DNA of 64,000 nt from Mycteria americana (lineage: Eukaryota; Chordata; Aves; Ciconiiformes; Ciconiidae), in NCBI RefSeq assembly GCF_035582795.1, contig NC_134366.1:140144756-140208755 (forward strand), read 5' to 3'. A program made the position numbers and the translations under genes. Shown here in pieces: positions 28,101-38,960 of this stretch. Under the pieces are notes generated by a model. It did no database searches. It was not told the origin of the DNA and saw nothing but the letters and a program-made list of their open reading frames with translations. Position 1 is the stretch's first letter, and each line of letters begins with the position of its first letter.

Positions 28101-31100
28101 AATATTCCACTTTTTGGTGTTTCAAGAAATGCTACATGAGATGTGCAATGTCTTAAATGGGTAATATCTTAAATGGGTAAACCAAATGATGAGCTTAGTC
28201 AAATATTTTACCTATGAACAACCCTTAATATAGGCTTGAAAGTCTATTTTAGAGACTTTCCTTTTTTTTAGGGAAAGAAAGGAAGTGAGAGAAAAGCTGA
28301 GCTGATTAAACCAAAAGGATATTCAGTGCAAGACAGGATATATTAAGGGCAGTGGTAAAAGTTTGGTAGAAGACAGCTGGGGGAAGAGCAATTTTTCTCT
28401 ACCAGTAGAGCAGAAACCTACCAGTAGAGCAGAAAGTGAAAAATGGACAAACAGCATCCTTTCATTTCTGCTGGAGGAAATGTTCCATCACCACACCTTC
28501 TATTACCAGTAACACAAGCTATGATAGGCAATTAAGCTGGAATGTGACAGCCTTTTCACCTGGAGTGGTAGAGGCTCTCCTAGCCATGCTCAGTTAGGTA
28601 GTATCATGAGGATATGAAGAAACTGAAAGATGGAACAGCAACTTCACAGACTAGGAAGCATGGGTGTCCAAAACATCTGCACATGGATTTTGTTAGAAAC
28701 CTTCTATTTCCATGCACTCGAATTCCCTTTTCTTTATTGTGATGATGTAAGAAAGGAGTAGCCTTCCAAGGCTAAGCCTTCCTAGACACTGTAAACTCAA
28801 CTCTTAATCTGTCTTGGAGATCAAAGAGGAAGAAAAATTAACTAATAAATAGTTAACAGTTAAAAATTAATCCCACAGGAACTCCACTCTTCTATTTTAT
28901 GCTGGTAAAGCTGCTGCACCCTAGGGAGACCTAACAATATTTCTTCAATAACTACTAATGATTCTCTTCCACACCCGAAGATTGAAACACCCAGCAAACT
29001 CTGTTAGCACAAAAGTACTCTCAATCCTGTGATGAAGCCCTGGCAAAGAATTTACATTTCACTTAGGAGCTACAGGCTGTCACCTCCTTCCCCATTCAAG
29101 CTACAAAACATTTAACAAAAAACATCCTTTCTGTTTTGAAGAAGTTTTTGCATGCAGGAGACAGATTTTTTTCAAGCACTCCCTCACTGAAGGGAGGCAA
29201 ACAGTAACCTTGTACCAGAACAGGAGGGGGAGTTAACAGGCTGCAACAACAGTGTTGTTACAACACCAGCATGTTGTTTCATAATCAAAGCTGTTACTAG
29301 TCTGCTAGTACAACTTACTAGCCTGAGAGAGTAAGACCAGTAACAACTCTGTTTTCAGTATTCTGATTCTTCCATTCACAGATTTCTTAGTGAAAAGTAT
29401 CTCAAATCCATAATATGAAGTTCTAAACACTGGGTAGATAGTCCTGGTTTTCAAACAAAACTCCTCTACAGAAAAAACATTTTAACAGTGTAAGTATTGC
29501 TGGAACTGATTGCATGTTACTCTTATTAGAAACCTAACTTTAAATGCCAAAAAGCTCTCAAACAGAAGAGAAAAAAGGTAAAGATTAAAAATGGTGACAC
29601 TTAAAAAATTTCCTGCTACAGTCCCTCTTGCTACTTAAGACATGTAAAGAAAAGATGAAAGAGACAGTTCCTACAAATAAAAAAATCCTTTGTTTCCTAA
29701 TCTATCAGGTCATTCAAGAAAGCCTCTGCAGAGTGTATCTGGTTTCAGCTGGGATAGAGTTAATTCTCTTCCTAGTAGCTGGTATAGTGCTGTGTTTTGG
29801 ATTTTAGTATGAGAATAATAGTGATAACACACTGATGTTTTAGTTGTTGCTAGGTAATGTTTACACTAGTCAAGGACTTTTCAGCTTCCCATGCTCTGCC
29901 AGGGGCACAAGAAGCTGGGAGGGGGCACAGCCAGGATAGTTGACCCAAACTGGCCAAAGAGCTATTCCATACCATATGATGTCATGCTCAGTATATAAAC
30001 TGGGGGAGTTGGCTGGGGGGTAGGGATCACTGCTTAGAGACTGGCTGGGCATCGGTCGGCAGGTGGTGAGCGGTTGTATCACTTTTTTTCCTGGGTTTTG
30101 TTCCTCTCTCACTCTTGTTGTTTTCCTTCTCATTACAATTTTATTATTATTATTATTGTTCCAATTATTAAACCGTTCTTATCTCAACCCACGAATTTTC
30201 CTACTTTTGCTCTTCCAATTCTCTCCCCCATCCCACCAGGGGGGAGGGTGAGCGAGCGGCTGTGTGGTACTTAATTGCTGACTAGGGCTAAACCCCATCA
30301 TTATTCAAGTGAAATCATTTGGCCCAGACTCCCAAACTTACAAGCCATCCAGATACTTGATTATCACAATCCTGGGTGAATTTTTCCTAATCAAAGTTCT
30401 TACAGTAAGATTTAATCAAGGCCCAGAGGGCAAAAGAAAGATAATTGACTGGATGTGCCCAATTAAAGCTTCAGCAGGACACATAACAAAACAGCTTCAC
30501 AAAATACTCTGTCCATAAAAAATAATACCAGGATTTGAATTTGAAGAATTGTTTTTCAGTTTTATCTATTTTTGGCTGACTATCAGGTTTTCAATCTGTA
30601 CTGAGAAGGCAGAAGCAGATTAGTCTCCTCCTCCTCATTTCTAATAAAACATGTTAACATCTGGCAACCCAGTTCTAATGTTATTTTCCCAGACCAATCC
30701 ATACTTCAAGTCCCGAATGTCAAGTATTTTGTACATTTCTCTCTTTTTAAAGGAACCAAAAGGCAATGCATTAATCTTTTAATGAGCTACTTACGAATCT
30801 GTTTCCACCACTAATCTTCTGTTCTTCTGAGCATTTAAAAATTTCATTAGGTTACGGATTGGAGGGGTGGGAGGAAGGATTGTTGATTTCTCAGATAACA
30901 GAATATTATCTTCACATGCTCCAAGATATTCTAAAATATTTGACTGGAAGGTCAAAGCAACAGAATCCTCTCCTAAAGGAAATAATATGCTTGACAAACT
31001 CACTAAAAGAAGATCAACCTGAAATCAGAACTACAGTATAATTAAAGATAAACCAGTAACTACACACACAAAACACTCTGTACTCCACAGTCTGAAAAGC

Positions 31101-34100
31101 TTTTTGCCAGATAATCAATTTTTTTACAATGAACCTGTCATTTTAAAGCAAATTAAGTGAAATCCGCTAATGAAGAATAAAATGAAACTGACAGCTAGTC
31201 ATCTGCTTTATAAATGGAGTCTTCAAATGTACCAACGCCCAGCACAAGCCTCACACAGTACTAAAACGTCACACATACTAAAAAGTCACACACACATAAT
31301 TTTCTCTTTTAAACACAAGAGTCCAGCATTATTTGAACTGCTTCAGTTAAAGAAATGAATTTAAGATAATAGCAAGGGCTGGCACAATGAGGTCAACCAT
31401 ATGTCTACCAGGGAATTTCTTATCTTTATAAAAACTATTACAAAGGTTGATAACTGATATAAAATGCTGTATTCTGACAAAAAGCCTTTCAGAAAGAAAA
31501 GGGTCAAAAATGTTGGAAGCTACAAACTGTAACAAGATTTAAATACTCATCAAATCCATATCCCTAAATATGATGGGGAGAGAATTTCTAACTTAGGAAA
31601 TCTCAATCCATTCAGTTTCCTTGTTCCTTCTCATTATTGACCACCAATTTCTAATCAAGAAGAAATAAATAAATCTATGTGAACAAGTAGCATCAAATTC
31701 TATGAAGCATTTTATTCCAGCAGACTTTTAGAGACAATATTTGCTGTACTTTAGTAAACTATTATCAACATTTATTGGCCTATATACAGCATTTTTTTTC
31801 TTAAGGCTGATCAAGCAGTATTTTTAACTAAGTTGAATAAAAAAAGATTACAAACAACTTTGTATTTGTAATCACCAAAGGAGAAACAGTTATTTTTTTA
31901 ATACTGTGTATGAAAGGATGAATAGTTAGTATTCTCAATCAGATGATCAATTATCAAAAATAACATGTCTCACAATTCCTGCTCTACCACCATTAACTTT
32001 GTTCTTTTCTAACACATTAATACTGCTCCCAGGGAGGCAGATGGGGTTCCCTCCCTTCTTCCCCTGCCACCCGAGATCGATACCTGGTTTTCATTCCAGC
32101 GATTAAGGTCACCTCAGAGGAAAAACAAACAAAACCAAAGAAAAAAAAACTGCAAAGGCTGGCACAGATTCCAGAATACCTTTTGAAAGCCCTCAGCTAT
32201 CAAAAGTAGGCATAAGACAGGTTACCTGACCTTCATTCTATCACAAAATATTGCTTACTGGCTCTTCTTATTTTAAAATATTTAACCTATTTACTTTATT
32301 TTCATTTGTTTTTAATAAATTAAGTTATAACAGCTTTAAATGAATGGGTAATATTGTCTCTTCCTCCCTTCAAAAGACAAAAACGCAACCCACAGTTCAC
32401 AGTTCTGTCACAGTCCTTCGCTACTTCAAAACCATGCAAGATGCACAACATTTTTTGCTCCAAGTACTGAGTAGAAGACCTTCATCGTCCTCTTCCCCTC
32501 TGCCCCAGTGGGAACTTTAGCCTGCAAACCGCTTGAAAGCTCATCTCTTGGTTGTAAACCAAAGCTACATAAGAGACAATCATTATACCGAACACATTTG
32601 TATTTGTTGAACGCAGCCATAACTATGGGTAAATTCAAAGAAAGTTGTGCCTTCTCTCCTTCATATTAATAGGGGTAATTTAATCACATAATCTCTGGGA
32701 GTATTCACCAGTACAGACTATACCTGTATAATATATAGTGAAGATCCTTTAGTCTGAAAGGCTTACCTTGGTAGAATTTGAGCAAACAATTAAAGAAAGT
32801 GCATGATCACCGAGTTTTGCACATTGTTTGAGCTAAGCTGCTTTAGTTTATTAATTACAAACTCACAGAGCTTTCCAAGGGAACAGCTTAACAAGACAAC
32901 ATTCCCTGGCTTTTGCAAATCTATTGTTTTCTCTTTTCCCCTTCTCAGAGCTTGAATAGCTAGGCGTAAAAGCAATTTTCCTGATTTAAATCATACACGT
33001 ATTCATGAGATATCAACGTTCAATGTGACAGGTTGAAAGCATTCATGATTTTCTATATTTTAGCTATATAGTTGGTTTATTTGGAAGAAAGATCTGCCGA
33101 TAACACTCAGAGACACTGGTTCCAGTAAACTTGGCTACTACTGCTTTCTTTTTCGGAAGTGAGTTCTTCCATTCAAGCTCAAAAATTGTGCAGTTGCTGC
33201 ACAGCAAAGTGTTTCCCAAAACTCTATTTATGCAAGCAGATACAAAAACAAGCAAGCGAGATTTCTTACAGCCTAAAGCAGAAACTTTGGTTTTATTTAT
33301 CTTTACTGACTTAAAGACTATAAATTTTAAACTTCACCTGAAATTCAACTCACTTTAAAAGTTTATTAAAAAAAGCCCCAAGATTAAACGAACTTATCTT
33401 GGTACAATAACTACAAATTTTGCATTTATCTTATTTTACTGTAGCGTGGCTATATGCCAAAACTAATATACCACATACCAGTACAGACTGATAACTGAAG
33501 GTTACATAAAGGACTAATGACCTCTTAGTGGACAGGAGAAACACTTTTTACTCTCCACTCATTCTGGTCTCAATTATGGTACTTGCATTTTTCAGTTTAA
33601 AAAATGATTGAAATTTTTATCTTCAGCAGTATTTCACCAATGGCACCACTAAATATTTCAAGTTGTTACTACCAATAATTTCATTGTGTTTATGTCCCAG
33701 AATTGGTTATATAATTACAGTAAATACTCATTTTGTTTTGTTTTGTTTTTTTAATATTTTATTTCAAATAACACAAATAGCATCCCGTACTGTGACATTT
33801 AGCAGTACAGAACACATGTGCATCATCGCTGAAGTTCCAGTCAACTGAAAGCTTTCCTCACTTAAGGATAGGTTTGTTGGGGTTTTTTTGGAAGATATAT
33901 TAAAATTAGTTTGAACTTTTCCCTGGACAAAGCTGTCAAATAAGAGAGAGAAAATTATTTCCAAATTATTAAATAAAAATGCTACCAATATTGAAGAAAG
34001 AATAAGCAATTGTTCTGGGAACAGCTGGAAACACAGAACTTCCACTGAGACTAGAAGAACAGGTAAAGAATAGAACCAAGGAACTTTAACCAAAAGTAGG

Positions 34101-37100
34101 CATATCCAGAGCATAATATTTTCTTATAACGTAATTACAATGCAATTTTTCTTGATATTTCAGTGGCTTGTATACCATTTTCCCCATCCCCTACCCCACT
34201 GGCTGAAAACACTGGGGTGAAACTTGTGAGAAGCTTTTGCATTGCTACTGGCTTGTGTTTTGTGATATCAAGCTAACATGAATTCTGCATTGTCATCTAG
34301 CACAATTATTTTATTAAATGCCTGTTTAGACATACATTTTGGAAAAAAAAATATTGCTATAACAAGACTTTTCAAGCAGCACTTTTTATTTTGATGTGTG
34401 CGTGTATTTTGATGGAGACTCACCAACAGGCAGTTTTCAAGGGCAAAAAAAAAAAAATCCTGATAACACAAATGCATGGTGAAGGCTAACATTCTACACT
34501 TACTAAAGCTGTGTCATTAATTACATTAGCTCTGTATTTAATCAGATTTAAATATCTACATGTACAAATCTCATGTGTCTAACTTTAAAGGGAAGACCAG
34601 AGGTTCTTTTGGTGGTAAAACACAAATCTAAAATTGTTCCCATAGATGTGTTTGTGACAGGTAAATACGTCCAGTCATAATTCAGGGTTTGAAGTAACCT
34701 GGTATTAAAAATGAAAGGAGGGGAAAGGTAAAATGGTAGTAATTAAAATGTCAGCATTATGGATAAAGCCAATCTTTCGAGTTTAAGATGCATATAGTTG
34801 ATATCTGCAGGTTGAGGGAAAGGTCTTAATTATCTAACACTTTGTACAGCAATTATATATTTTCTGTACATTTTCAACTGAACTTCCTTGGTTCTATTTT
34901 TTTACCTGCTTTTCTATTCTTTATGTAAGTCCTGTGTTTCCAGCTGTTCTGAGAACAACTGTTCATTGCTTATTCTTTCTTTGGTATTTACCACATTTGT
35001 ATGTTATCTGTAGCTTTAAGACTTCAGCTTACTAAAGATGCTATATTGAATTTTCTATAGCAAATCCATTCTATTCACTTGTTCTACTACTACTTAGACC
35101 TTTTCAGAATATTTCTGGGTTTTTTTCAGGAAAATTTGCACAAGCTTGGGCTTTTTCTGGGAAAAATCTTGAAAAAAATGCTTTTCCTTCAAGGTTTGTA
35201 TGGGGGGTTTTGTTTGTTTTTTACGAAAAAAATTATCATTTGCTTAAAGTTATGCAAACTAGGCTTAAACCAATCTAGTGGTGTCAAATTAGCCACCACT
35301 TTGGACAACACAGTAGTTAAAAAACAAAATACAGGATCTTGTCAACATCAGCTTCTATTTTTCTAGAAGAAAAGCATTTCAGAAAACGACTGTTAAAGAA
35401 TGTCCACACAGACAAAGATCACAGTAACTTTAAATTACACACATAAAGACTCAAACTCCCAAGTTTTACAAGTTACTATGCATCAACTGAAGGGCAGTAG
35501 CTCTTCCGGTTGATGTTCATTGCCATTGGCAAAAAGAGGTGATTTGTTACAGTTTCAAAACTTTCCTTGTAGACTAACTTAGAACAGGCTGATCAGATAA
35601 CTCTACCTTTAAGTTAATCAGGGAAATTTCAGTGTATCTGTAAAAATAAGATGTAATTAACCCAGAGCATCATAGATTGCTGTATAAAATTACAGTACTT
35701 TAAGAAGCAATGAAAACTTATTTAATGTACCAGTATATCATTCTTATCAGAAATACAAATAATACTGCCATAATGGTACGGCGATAGACTGCTAGTATAG
35801 TTAGACATTGCAATGAGTTGCACAAACATTTCAGTTAAACATTGGCTACTTAAAAACACTGTACATAATCAGAAAAAGGATGTCTCCTTTTTATGTTAGG
35901 CAACTTACATATTAAATGTTAGCACTAATAATAATAAATTAAATGATCCTGAACCGAAAACCACTTAAAATTATATACACCAGCTTCCTTTGTAAAATGT
36001 TTTTCACGTTGAAGATTTAAATGTTAATTAATAGAATTCAGAGCCTTGAAATCTTGCTCACCTGGGAAGGTGTCTACTATTGAGAAGCTTACTAATTTTA
36101 CAGTTCACTTACTAATTTTTCATTTATGCTTCCTGTTTATTTAAAAATTCTCAGACAATTCCTTTTCCAATTTGCTTAAACTACATTACTAAATCAGCAA
36201 TTCACTAAACTCAGGAAAAGGTCATCAGAACATTATACAACTAGCAACATATAGACAAAAAAACTCCATAAATTTCCTTGAATCTCTCATTTAAAAAAAA
36301 AAGTGTAATCTTATAGCTGGTATTTCTAAAATGAAAGCAATTACAACATTAGACTTACCATAGCCGTATTTTCAGGAAGTGAGTACTACCTCCACACATA
36401 ACTTATCTTACTTTTAGGCAACATTTGTCACTCATGTATCCTAAACATCATCATTTAATTTGTAATCATTATTTCCCCTTTACAGAGGGAGCAACGGGAA
36501 TGAGGGTGAGGCAAGCTGTAGAAGGTCATTTACTAGGCCAGAAACAGCAACACAGCACAGGTTTACAAAGTCCCACAGAATGCCTCCTTTAAGTTTCACA
36601 ACTGTCATTTCCCTGTAGTTTTCACACAGTTTTATAAAAGATACTACTTAATAAATTATTGCCTCTATTTTGAAGTTATGCTTGTGGAAGTCTGAACATT
36701 AAAAGAAGAGCATTACAAGAACACATTTGCCAGATAAGAGCTGATAAAATGAAGGCAGATCAGACTATCTGTCTGAACTACTGCTAAATGAAGAACATTC
36801 TGTACAGTACGTTCAAGTTCCTGATCCCATTTCATTTCAATAACTCAGAAAGACACACTTTCTGGTTTTTTAATGCTTCTAAACTTCAAGAGCAGAATTT
36901 TTACCCGATTAAGTTCAATGCTTTGACATTTTAGCTCATTTTAGCTATGCTAAATCCAGGCTATCAGGACAATTGAACTAATTTCATTCAGTTTGTACAC
37001 TCTTTCTCAGCTGTTCCATTACTAGTGACAAAAATATAAGTTATGCTGGACAAAATGAAAACAATAAAGAGAAAGAAGCAGTTTGAGAAAGAAAACAGAA

Positions 37101-38304
37101 GTGCTAGATCATCCAGATCTGAAAACAAAATGGAAAACTGTAAAAATTCAAGGAAAAGCAGAGCAGTTACAGGTGAAATAAGGAAAGACAGGGGCCACTG
37201 CCACAAAACCCAGCGATCTTTTTCTCCTGCCCCAGTCACAATAAATCACCACCCACCCGGAGCAGCACACAGTGAAAGTGATCCATTCCTCCAGAGCAAT
37301 TTCTGCAGCTACTATTTAAGAACTCCTCAGAAGAAGGTATGAATAAATAATTCAGCTGGAAATACCTGTCAAGCAGCAAGATGTTTCATGCTACTGTACC
37401 TACAGCAACCCCATCCAAGTAAAACCAGGCATTATCTGTCCACAGGACTGACACCACACTACAATCTCATTTTACGGAGAGAAAGAGGACCCACGGGCAA
37501 AACGGGCACACGGCTTGGAACAAAACTTATCTGTCCCAGCCCCCCTGTGCCCAAGAACTACAGTGCCGTAACCCCAGAAACGCCCGGGAAGACGGGAGCT
37601 GTTGTTCGCATCCTTCGACACCGTCCTCACGGTGTCACCGGGGGGGGGGTCTCCCTGACAGCCCCCCCCTACGCTGCGGCCACAGCGCCGGGGCAGGGGG
37701 ACAAGCCCGCCATCTCCCACGGCGGCCAGCGAAGCCGTGCCCCCCGCAAACCCTGTCGAGGGGGAGAGAGATCCCTTCGCCCTCCTCTCGCCTCCCCGAG
37801 GAGAGGGGACATCGCTGCCAAACCTCTCCCCGAGGCAACTCCTCGCCCCCCCCCCCCCCCCCCCCCCCCCGGCGCCCGGTGCCTCCCGACGCCCTCCCGC
37901 CTCCTCCCCCGCTCGCCATCCTGCCCCGCCCGCCCTCACTTGCGGCTCTCTCCTCCCCCCCCCACCCCCCCCGCCGCAGCCGGGCCCGGCCTCTCCCCTC
38001 ACAGCCTGCCCCCGCGGGTCTCAGCTCCATCCCGACGCCGGGCCGGCAGTATCCTGCCTCCCCCTGCCCTCCCTGGCCCCGCCGAGCGGCCGCCGGTCCC
38101 CCTACGCCCGCGGCCGTTCCAGAGCCGCCGCGCAACCGGCCCCCTCAGCCGCTGCCCCAGCGGTTGCTCCGCCCGCACCGCTCTCCGGAGCGCACCACCA
38201 CGCACACGCCCGGGCGAACGGCTCCTCCCGGCTCCGGGCCCCCGCTGCCGCTCGGCCCCCGCACCCCGGCTCCGCCGCAGGCTCCTCACCTGCATGGACG
38301 CCAT
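7127..38304 (-). CDS. UBE2W: UBE2W, ubiquitin-conjugating enzyme E2 W (six coding exons)
   Basis: The spliced coding sequence joins 38304-38290, 18812-18721, 15574-15472, 12924-12769, 11633-11558 and 7140-7127. That is 456 nt, or 151 residues plus a stop, the same length as mammalian UBE2W. UBE2W is an E2 that attaches ubiquitin to the alpha-amino group of substrates with disordered N-termini, working with E3s such as CHIP/STUB1. Visible marks are the start MASMQ, the UBC core, and [20 protein letters not shown] with catalytic Cys91. The usual E2 HPN triad reads HPH (residues 81-83), which is characteristic of UBE2W. The C-terminus is KTKWWYHDDTC. Every junction has GT donor and AG acceptor bases and the phases agree. 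Against the human protein as I remember it, I noticed one change, Glu76 to Asp. The start ATG has A at -3 and G at +4. The gene looks intact and functional. Confidence 0.96.
7580..7608. repeat. TA dinucleotide microsatellite
   Basis: An alternating TATATA stretch with single interruptions lies within UBE2W intron 5. It is likely polymorphic in length. Confidence 0.8.
8922..8961 (+). repeat. 20-bp tandem duplication
   Basis: Two adjacent 20-bp copies, TTTGCATCTCCCTCCGCATG at 8922-8941 and the next at 8942-8961, differ at one base. This points to a fairly recent local duplication inside UBE2W intron 5. Confidence 0.9.
11558..11633 (-). CDS. UBE2W: UBE2W coding exon 5
   Basis: This 76-nt exon encodes [20 protein letters not shown] and then KWWYH (residues 123-147), ending with the first base of Asp148. 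The acceptor is TGCAG and the donor is GTAAGT. This C-terminal tail replaces the long E2 C-terminal helices and is specific to UBE2W. Confidence 0.96.
11634..12768 (-). other. UBE2W: UBE2W intron 4
   Basis: A 1.1 kb intron between two confidently placed exons. It contains an A24 run on the plus strand (11920-11943). The 120-codon open frame at 12203-12565 on the opposite strand is unsupported. Confidence 0.92.
11920..11943 (+). repeat. A24 homopolymer
   Basis: There are 24 consecutive A bases, read as T24 on the UBE2W sense strand. It is a simple repeat in intron 4 and prone to length error and polymorphism. Confidence 0.8.
12769..12924 (-). CDS. UBE2W: UBE2W coding exon 4 (catalytic exon)
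   Basis: This 156-nt exon encodes residues 71-122, including [15 protein letters not shown] with the active-site Cys91 and then [19 protein letters not shown]. The donor is GTATGG. Directly before the acceptor TAG is an uninterrupted run of 17 T (read as A at 12927-12943 on the plus strand), which serves as the polypyrimidine tract. Confidence 0.97.
12925..15471 (-). other. UBE2W: UBE2W intron 3
   Basis: A 2.5 kb intron that begins, on the sense strand, after exon 3 donor GTAACT and ends in the T17-AG acceptor. I see nothing else recognisable apart from a short CA run near 14466-14482. Confidence 0.92.
15472..15574 (-). CDS. UBE2W: UBE2W coding exon 3
   Basis: This 103-nt exon begins with the last base of the split Gln codon and encodes [20 protein letters not shown] through to RYPFDSPQ (residues 37-70). 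These are the central E2 beta-sheet and the YPF..P segment. The acceptor is CTTAG and the donor is GTAACT. Confidence 0.96.
16281..16301 (+). other. Canonical G-quadruplex motif
   Basis: Four GGG runs at 16281-16283, 16285-16287, 16292-16294 and 16299-16301 are separated by loops of 1, 4 and 4 nt, meeting the G3N1-7 rule. It lies on the strand opposite to UBE2W, in intron 2. The T/G-rich sequence continues to about 16352. Confidence 0.75.
16748..16782 (+). repeat. C-rich stretch followed by T21
   Basis: Low-complexity pyrimidine tract of C runs followed by 21 T bases. On the UBE2W sense strand it reads as A21 then G-rich. Confidence 0.75.
18721..18812 (-). CDS. UBE2W: UBE2W coding exon 2
   Basis: This 92-nt exon encodes [20 protein letters not shown] and onward to NSITQ, which is E2 helix 1 and the first strand (residues 6-36). 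Acceptor TATAG precedes it and donor GTAAGT follows it. The final Gln codon is split CA|G with exon 3. Confidence 0.96.
22785..23235 (-). mobile_element. CR1 LINE fragment (internal, 3' portion)
   Basis: The plus strand reads as the reverse complement of the avian CR1 consensus. Segments such as ACCATCTTGGTGGCC, TTGTACTGGGCCTCC, CTCCAGATGTGGTCTCA and TTGCCCCTTGTCTTCCTA match the conserved CR1 3' region. The copy is diverged, truncated at both ends and lacks the terminal octamer repeats. It lies in sense orientation in UBE2W intron 1. Bounds are approximate, within about 50 nt. Confidence 0.88.
24318..24490 (-). mobile_element. CR1 LINE 3' end
   Basis: On the minus strand the element ends GGTTGGACTCGATGATC, then AAAGGTCTTTTCCAACC, then about two ATTCTGTG-type octamers at 24318-24335. 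This is the diagnostic avian CR1 3' terminus. Only about 170 nt survive, the usual extreme 5' truncation. A short TA stretch abuts the upper end. Confidence 0.93.
27286..27312. repeat. Perfect inverted repeat, 12-bp arms, 3-nt spacer
   Basis: ATAAACATTTAT, spacer CAC, then ATAAATGTTTAT. It lies in UBE2W intron 1, is AT-rich and may extrude or fold as a hairpin. Confidence 0.85.
28151..28182 (+). repeat. 16-bp tandem duplication
   Basis: TCTTAAATGGGTAATA at 28151-28166 is followed directly by TCTTAAATGGGTAAAC at 28167-28182, identical in the first 14 bases. Confidence 0.85.
28401..28438 (+). repeat. 19-bp tandem duplication
   Basis: ACCAGTAGAGCAGAAACCT is followed directly by ACCAGTAGAGCAGAAAGTG, sharing 16 leading bases. 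It lies only about 220 nt from the 16-bp duplication in the same intron. Confidence 0.85.
29734..30300 (+). mobile_element. Solo LTR of an avian endogenous retrovirus (ERVL-like)
   Basis: This 567-bp unit runs from TG to CA. It starts with TGTATCTGGTTTCAGCTGGG and ends near GGCTAAACCCCATCA. Inside, in LTR order, are a TATA box (TATATAAA, 29992-29999), an ATT microsatellite (about 30139-30157), an ATTAAA poly(A) signal (30167-30172) and a G/T-rich tail. It is the same family and nearly the same length as the copy at 51080-51640, in opposite orientation. There is no internal viral sequence on either side, so it is a solo LTR. No clear target-site duplication is visible, which suggests age. It is antisense to UBE2W. 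Confidence 0.88.
29992..29999 (+). promoter_or_regulatory. TATA box of the solo LTR
   Basis: TATATAAA lies about 260 nt into the LTR and about 170 nt before its ATTAAA signal, the expected U3/R arrangement. If still active it would drive plus-strand RNA antisense to UBE2W intron 1, toward the UBE2W promoter about 8 kb away. Confidence 0.5.
37846..37870 (+). repeat. C25 homopolymer (G25 on the UBE2W sense strand)
   Basis: There are 25 uninterrupted C bases about 420 nt inside UBE2W intron 1, with further C8-C9 runs near 37955-37972. In the transcript this is a poly-G tract. The exact length is unreliable in most sequencing chemistries. Confidence 0.8.
38290..38304 (-). CDS. UBE2W: UBE2W coding exon 1 (MASMQ)
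   Basis: The exon encodes five residues, MASMQ, and is followed by donor GTGAGG. A second in-frame ATG follows three codons after the first, and the family keeps both. The exon sits in a CpG island. It is far too short for ORF finders and was recognised from the conserved N-terminus. Confidence 0.93.
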
Positions 38305-38393
38305 GATGGATCCTCCCCCTCCCGTCTGCGCCGCCGGCCCGGGCCTACAGAGACGCAGCGCCGCGCGTCCGTCCCCTCCCCGCCCTCCCCGGT

Positions 38394-38399
38394 CACGTG
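38394..38399. promoter_or_regulatory. E-box CACGTG in UBE2W promoter
   Basis: GTCACGTGCC matches the preferred USF/MITF-TFE context. It lies about 90 nt upstream of the UBE2W start codon, a usual proximal-promoter position. Occupancy is inferred. Confidence 0.55.
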
Positions 38400-38421
38400 C
38401 CCGCGCCGCCGGCGAGGCGGC

Positions 38422-38433
38422 CGCGCATGCGCG
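38422..38433. promoter_or_regulatory. NRF1 palindrome
   Basis: CGCGCATGCGCG is a perfect match to the NRF1 consensus YGCGCAYGCGCR. It lies about 120 nt upstream of the UBE2W ATG within the CpG island. Confidence 0.65.
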
Positions 38434-38960
38434 GGGAGAGGGTGGCGCGGGCGGACGCCGGGGGAGCGGGCGTCGTCCTTAGGGTCCCGCCGCCGTCGCT
38501 ACCGCCCTTGAAGGCCGCTGGGGAGGCGCCTCGCCGGCTCGCTGTGCCCATCGGGGGCTACCCCGGTGCTGCCCTGCCCCTGCTCGCCCGGCGGCGGCGG
38601 CGGGGGGGGAGACCGCGCCGGGCTGCCTTGCGGCCGAGGAGGGAGCCCCGTCGTCTCCCGCGGTGGGAGCGGGGCTCAGGGCCGGCCATCACCGCCGCCG
38701 GGGGGCCGACGCCCCGCCTGGCCTCTCTGTTTGTGAAAGTTTTTAGATCTGCACGTCTGGAGTCTTTAAGGGATTTAGTTAATGCCGGCTGTGCCCTTTT
38801 ACGGGTTTCTGCGACCTCCTCTCACGGCTGGTGTGTCCTGGCGGGAAGGCCGGATTAGGGATCCGCAGCAGGCCCGGCCCTGCTCTGCTCCTTGGGCTCG
38901 GGGCCGCGGGGCCGCCGGCTGGTTTGCTGTGGGAGAAGGCTTGCCTGCGGCTTGGGGTGA

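Larger units (their letters stand above)
18813..38289 (-). other. UBE2W: UBE2W intron 1 (19.5 kb)
   Basis: This large first intron runs from donor GTGAGG after MASMQ to the TATAG acceptor of exon 2. It hosts CR1 fragments (22785-23235 and 24318-24490), a solo LTR (29734-30300), three short tandem duplications or hairpins and a poly-C tract near the CpG island. Human UBE2W has an alternative internal exon after MASMQ; I looked for its coding sequence here and did not find it. Confidence 0.9.
37480..38960. promoter_or_regulatory. UBE2W: CpG island and promoter region of UBE2W
   Basis: An abrupt change from AT-rich to very GC- and CpG-rich DNA surrounds UBE2W exon 1. It contains an E-box, an NRF1 palindrome and a short GCG/CGG repeat (38590-38602), with no TATA box. 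Start sites are probably dispersed, upstream of 38304 on the minus strand. Long open frames here (up to 364 codons) arise from GC richness and carry only low-complexity Pro/Arg/Ala/Gly. Confidence 0.9.

Noticed and set aside
29729-30305. Target-site duplication around the solo LTR
   Set aside because: The five bases on each side do not match, so no duplication is claimed; the same holds for the LTR at 51080-51640.
37388-38511. Open frames of 153-364 codons on both strands around the UBE2W CpG island
   Set aside because: They overlap in several frames on both strands, consist of Pro/Arg/Ala/Gly low-complexity sequence and result from scarce stop codons in GC-rich DNA. The only supported coding here is the 15-nt MASMQ exon.
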